From contig NZ_CP049916.1 in NCBI RefSeq assembly GCF_011578285.1, forward strand, positions 682,001 through 746,000: DNA of 64,000 nt, in the 5' to 3' direction. The notes below the pieces were generated by a model. That model made no database searches. It had not been told where the DNA came from and saw nothing but the letters and a program-made list of their open reading frames with translations. Position 1 is the stretch's first letter. Every line of letters starts with the position of its first letter. This document shows positions 63,639-64,000 of this stretch, one piece after another. Source of the DNA: Acinetobacter lanii (GTDB lineage Bacteria > Pseudomonadota > Gammaproteobacteria > Pseudomonadales > Moraxellaceae). Position numbers and translations under genes: made by a program.

Positions 63639-64000
63639 TTAAGACACTTTATCACCCGGTTTAGCACCAGATTCAGGTGAAATCACCCAAACACCGTCGC
63701 TATTACCTGCAGCTAAAACCATACCGTTAGAAATACCAAAACGCATCTTACGTGGTGCAAGGTTTGCTACCATCACCACCAATTTGCCTTTTAGGTCTTG
63801 AGGCTCATAGAACTCACGAATACCGCTAAATACGTTACGTGGCTCAGCTTCACCGACATTTAAAGTCAATTGAAGAAGTTTATCTGAACCTTCAACTGTT
63901 GCAGCTTCAAGAACTTCCGCTACTCGTAAGTCAATTTTCATAAAGTCTTCGATGCCAATGGTGCTTGTGTTAAGAGCAGCTTCACCGACTTTAGGTTCAG
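63639..64000 (-). CDS. metG: Methionyl-tRNA synthetase, C-terminal part
   Basis: About 120 C-terminal residues are visible; the gene continues past the window end. The segment from ~63941 is the OB-fold tRNA-binding domain: [31 protein letters not shown], then [41 protein letters not shown] linker (FMKIDLRV preceded by IGIED) is as in bacterial MetG. Without the catalytic part a free-standing tRNA-binding protein cannot be fully excluded, but the open upstream frame makes MetG most likely. Confidence 0.85.
   Translation of the reverse strand, partial: EPKVGEAALNTSTIGIEDFMKIDLRVAEVLEAATVEGSDKLLQLTLNVGEAEPRNVFSGIREFYEPQDLKGKLVVMVANLAPRKMRFGISNGMVLAAGNSDGVWVISPESGAKPGDKVS

Overview
The window reads as a chromosomal segment of an Acinetobacter species (Gammaproteobacteria). 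The grounds are a BfmR/BfmS two-component pair, a 14-subunit nuo operon with fused nuoCD, the FinR-like/Fpr divergent pair, small proteins of the kind found in Acinetobacter, and IS66- and IS982-family insertion sequences. I recognise these families by eye. No database search was made.

Positions 1 to about 19256 form an AT-rich accessory island that I interpret as most of a Tn7-like transposon whose other end lies outside the window. It holds a partial NACHT/STAND-type ATPase gene (1-2944, minus), a divergent membrane-protein gene (3054-3989), and a tnsA-tnsB-tnsC-tniQ operon (9496 down to 4015, minus). Beyond tnsA lie a small-RNA candidate, three small DNA-binding or unknown genes and a HAD-type hydrolase gene. 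A type II CBASS anti-phage operon follows (CD-NTase, cap2 E2-E1, cap3 JAMM protease, HNH-SAVED effector; 18973 down to 11595). The effector gene is split by a complete 2552-bp IS66-family element (12189-14740) flanked by an 8-bp duplication. Removing the IS and one repeat copy restores the frame, so the defence operon appears recently disarmed at its killing step. Three 17-bp direct repeats at 21-22 bp spacing (19195-19254) look like TnsB-binding sites of the transposon end. That end lies about 14 bp past the nrdB stop codon, which suggests that the 3' end of nrdB is the attachment site.

From 19271 onward the content is core chromosome. It starts with class I ribonucleotide reductase (nrdA, a 43-residue membrane protein, nrdB; minus) with a putative tandem NrdR operator upstream of nrdA. 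Next come bfmR-bfmS, a conserved hypothetical, and the complete nuoABCDEFGHIJKLMN operon (27903-43022), which encodes the proton-pumping NADH:quinone oxidoreductase. These are followed by upp and three successive cold-shock-domain genes, the middle one broken by an in-frame TAG. The right part holds finR-like/fpr, a CmpX-like membrane channel, a BaiN/YhiN flavoprotein, a PLP-dependent deaminase/desulfhydrase, an M15-type lipoprotein peptidase, a TetR-regulated EmrAB-like efflux operon with a clear palindromic operator, a LysE exporter, an IS982-family element with its target duplication, a DUF6670-like gene, a Sel1-like periplasmic protein and the 3' end of metG.

Within the island, the Tns proteins mobilise the block while CBASS and the NACHT-like ATPase are plausible defence cargo. 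No tRNA, rRNA or CRISPR array was seen.
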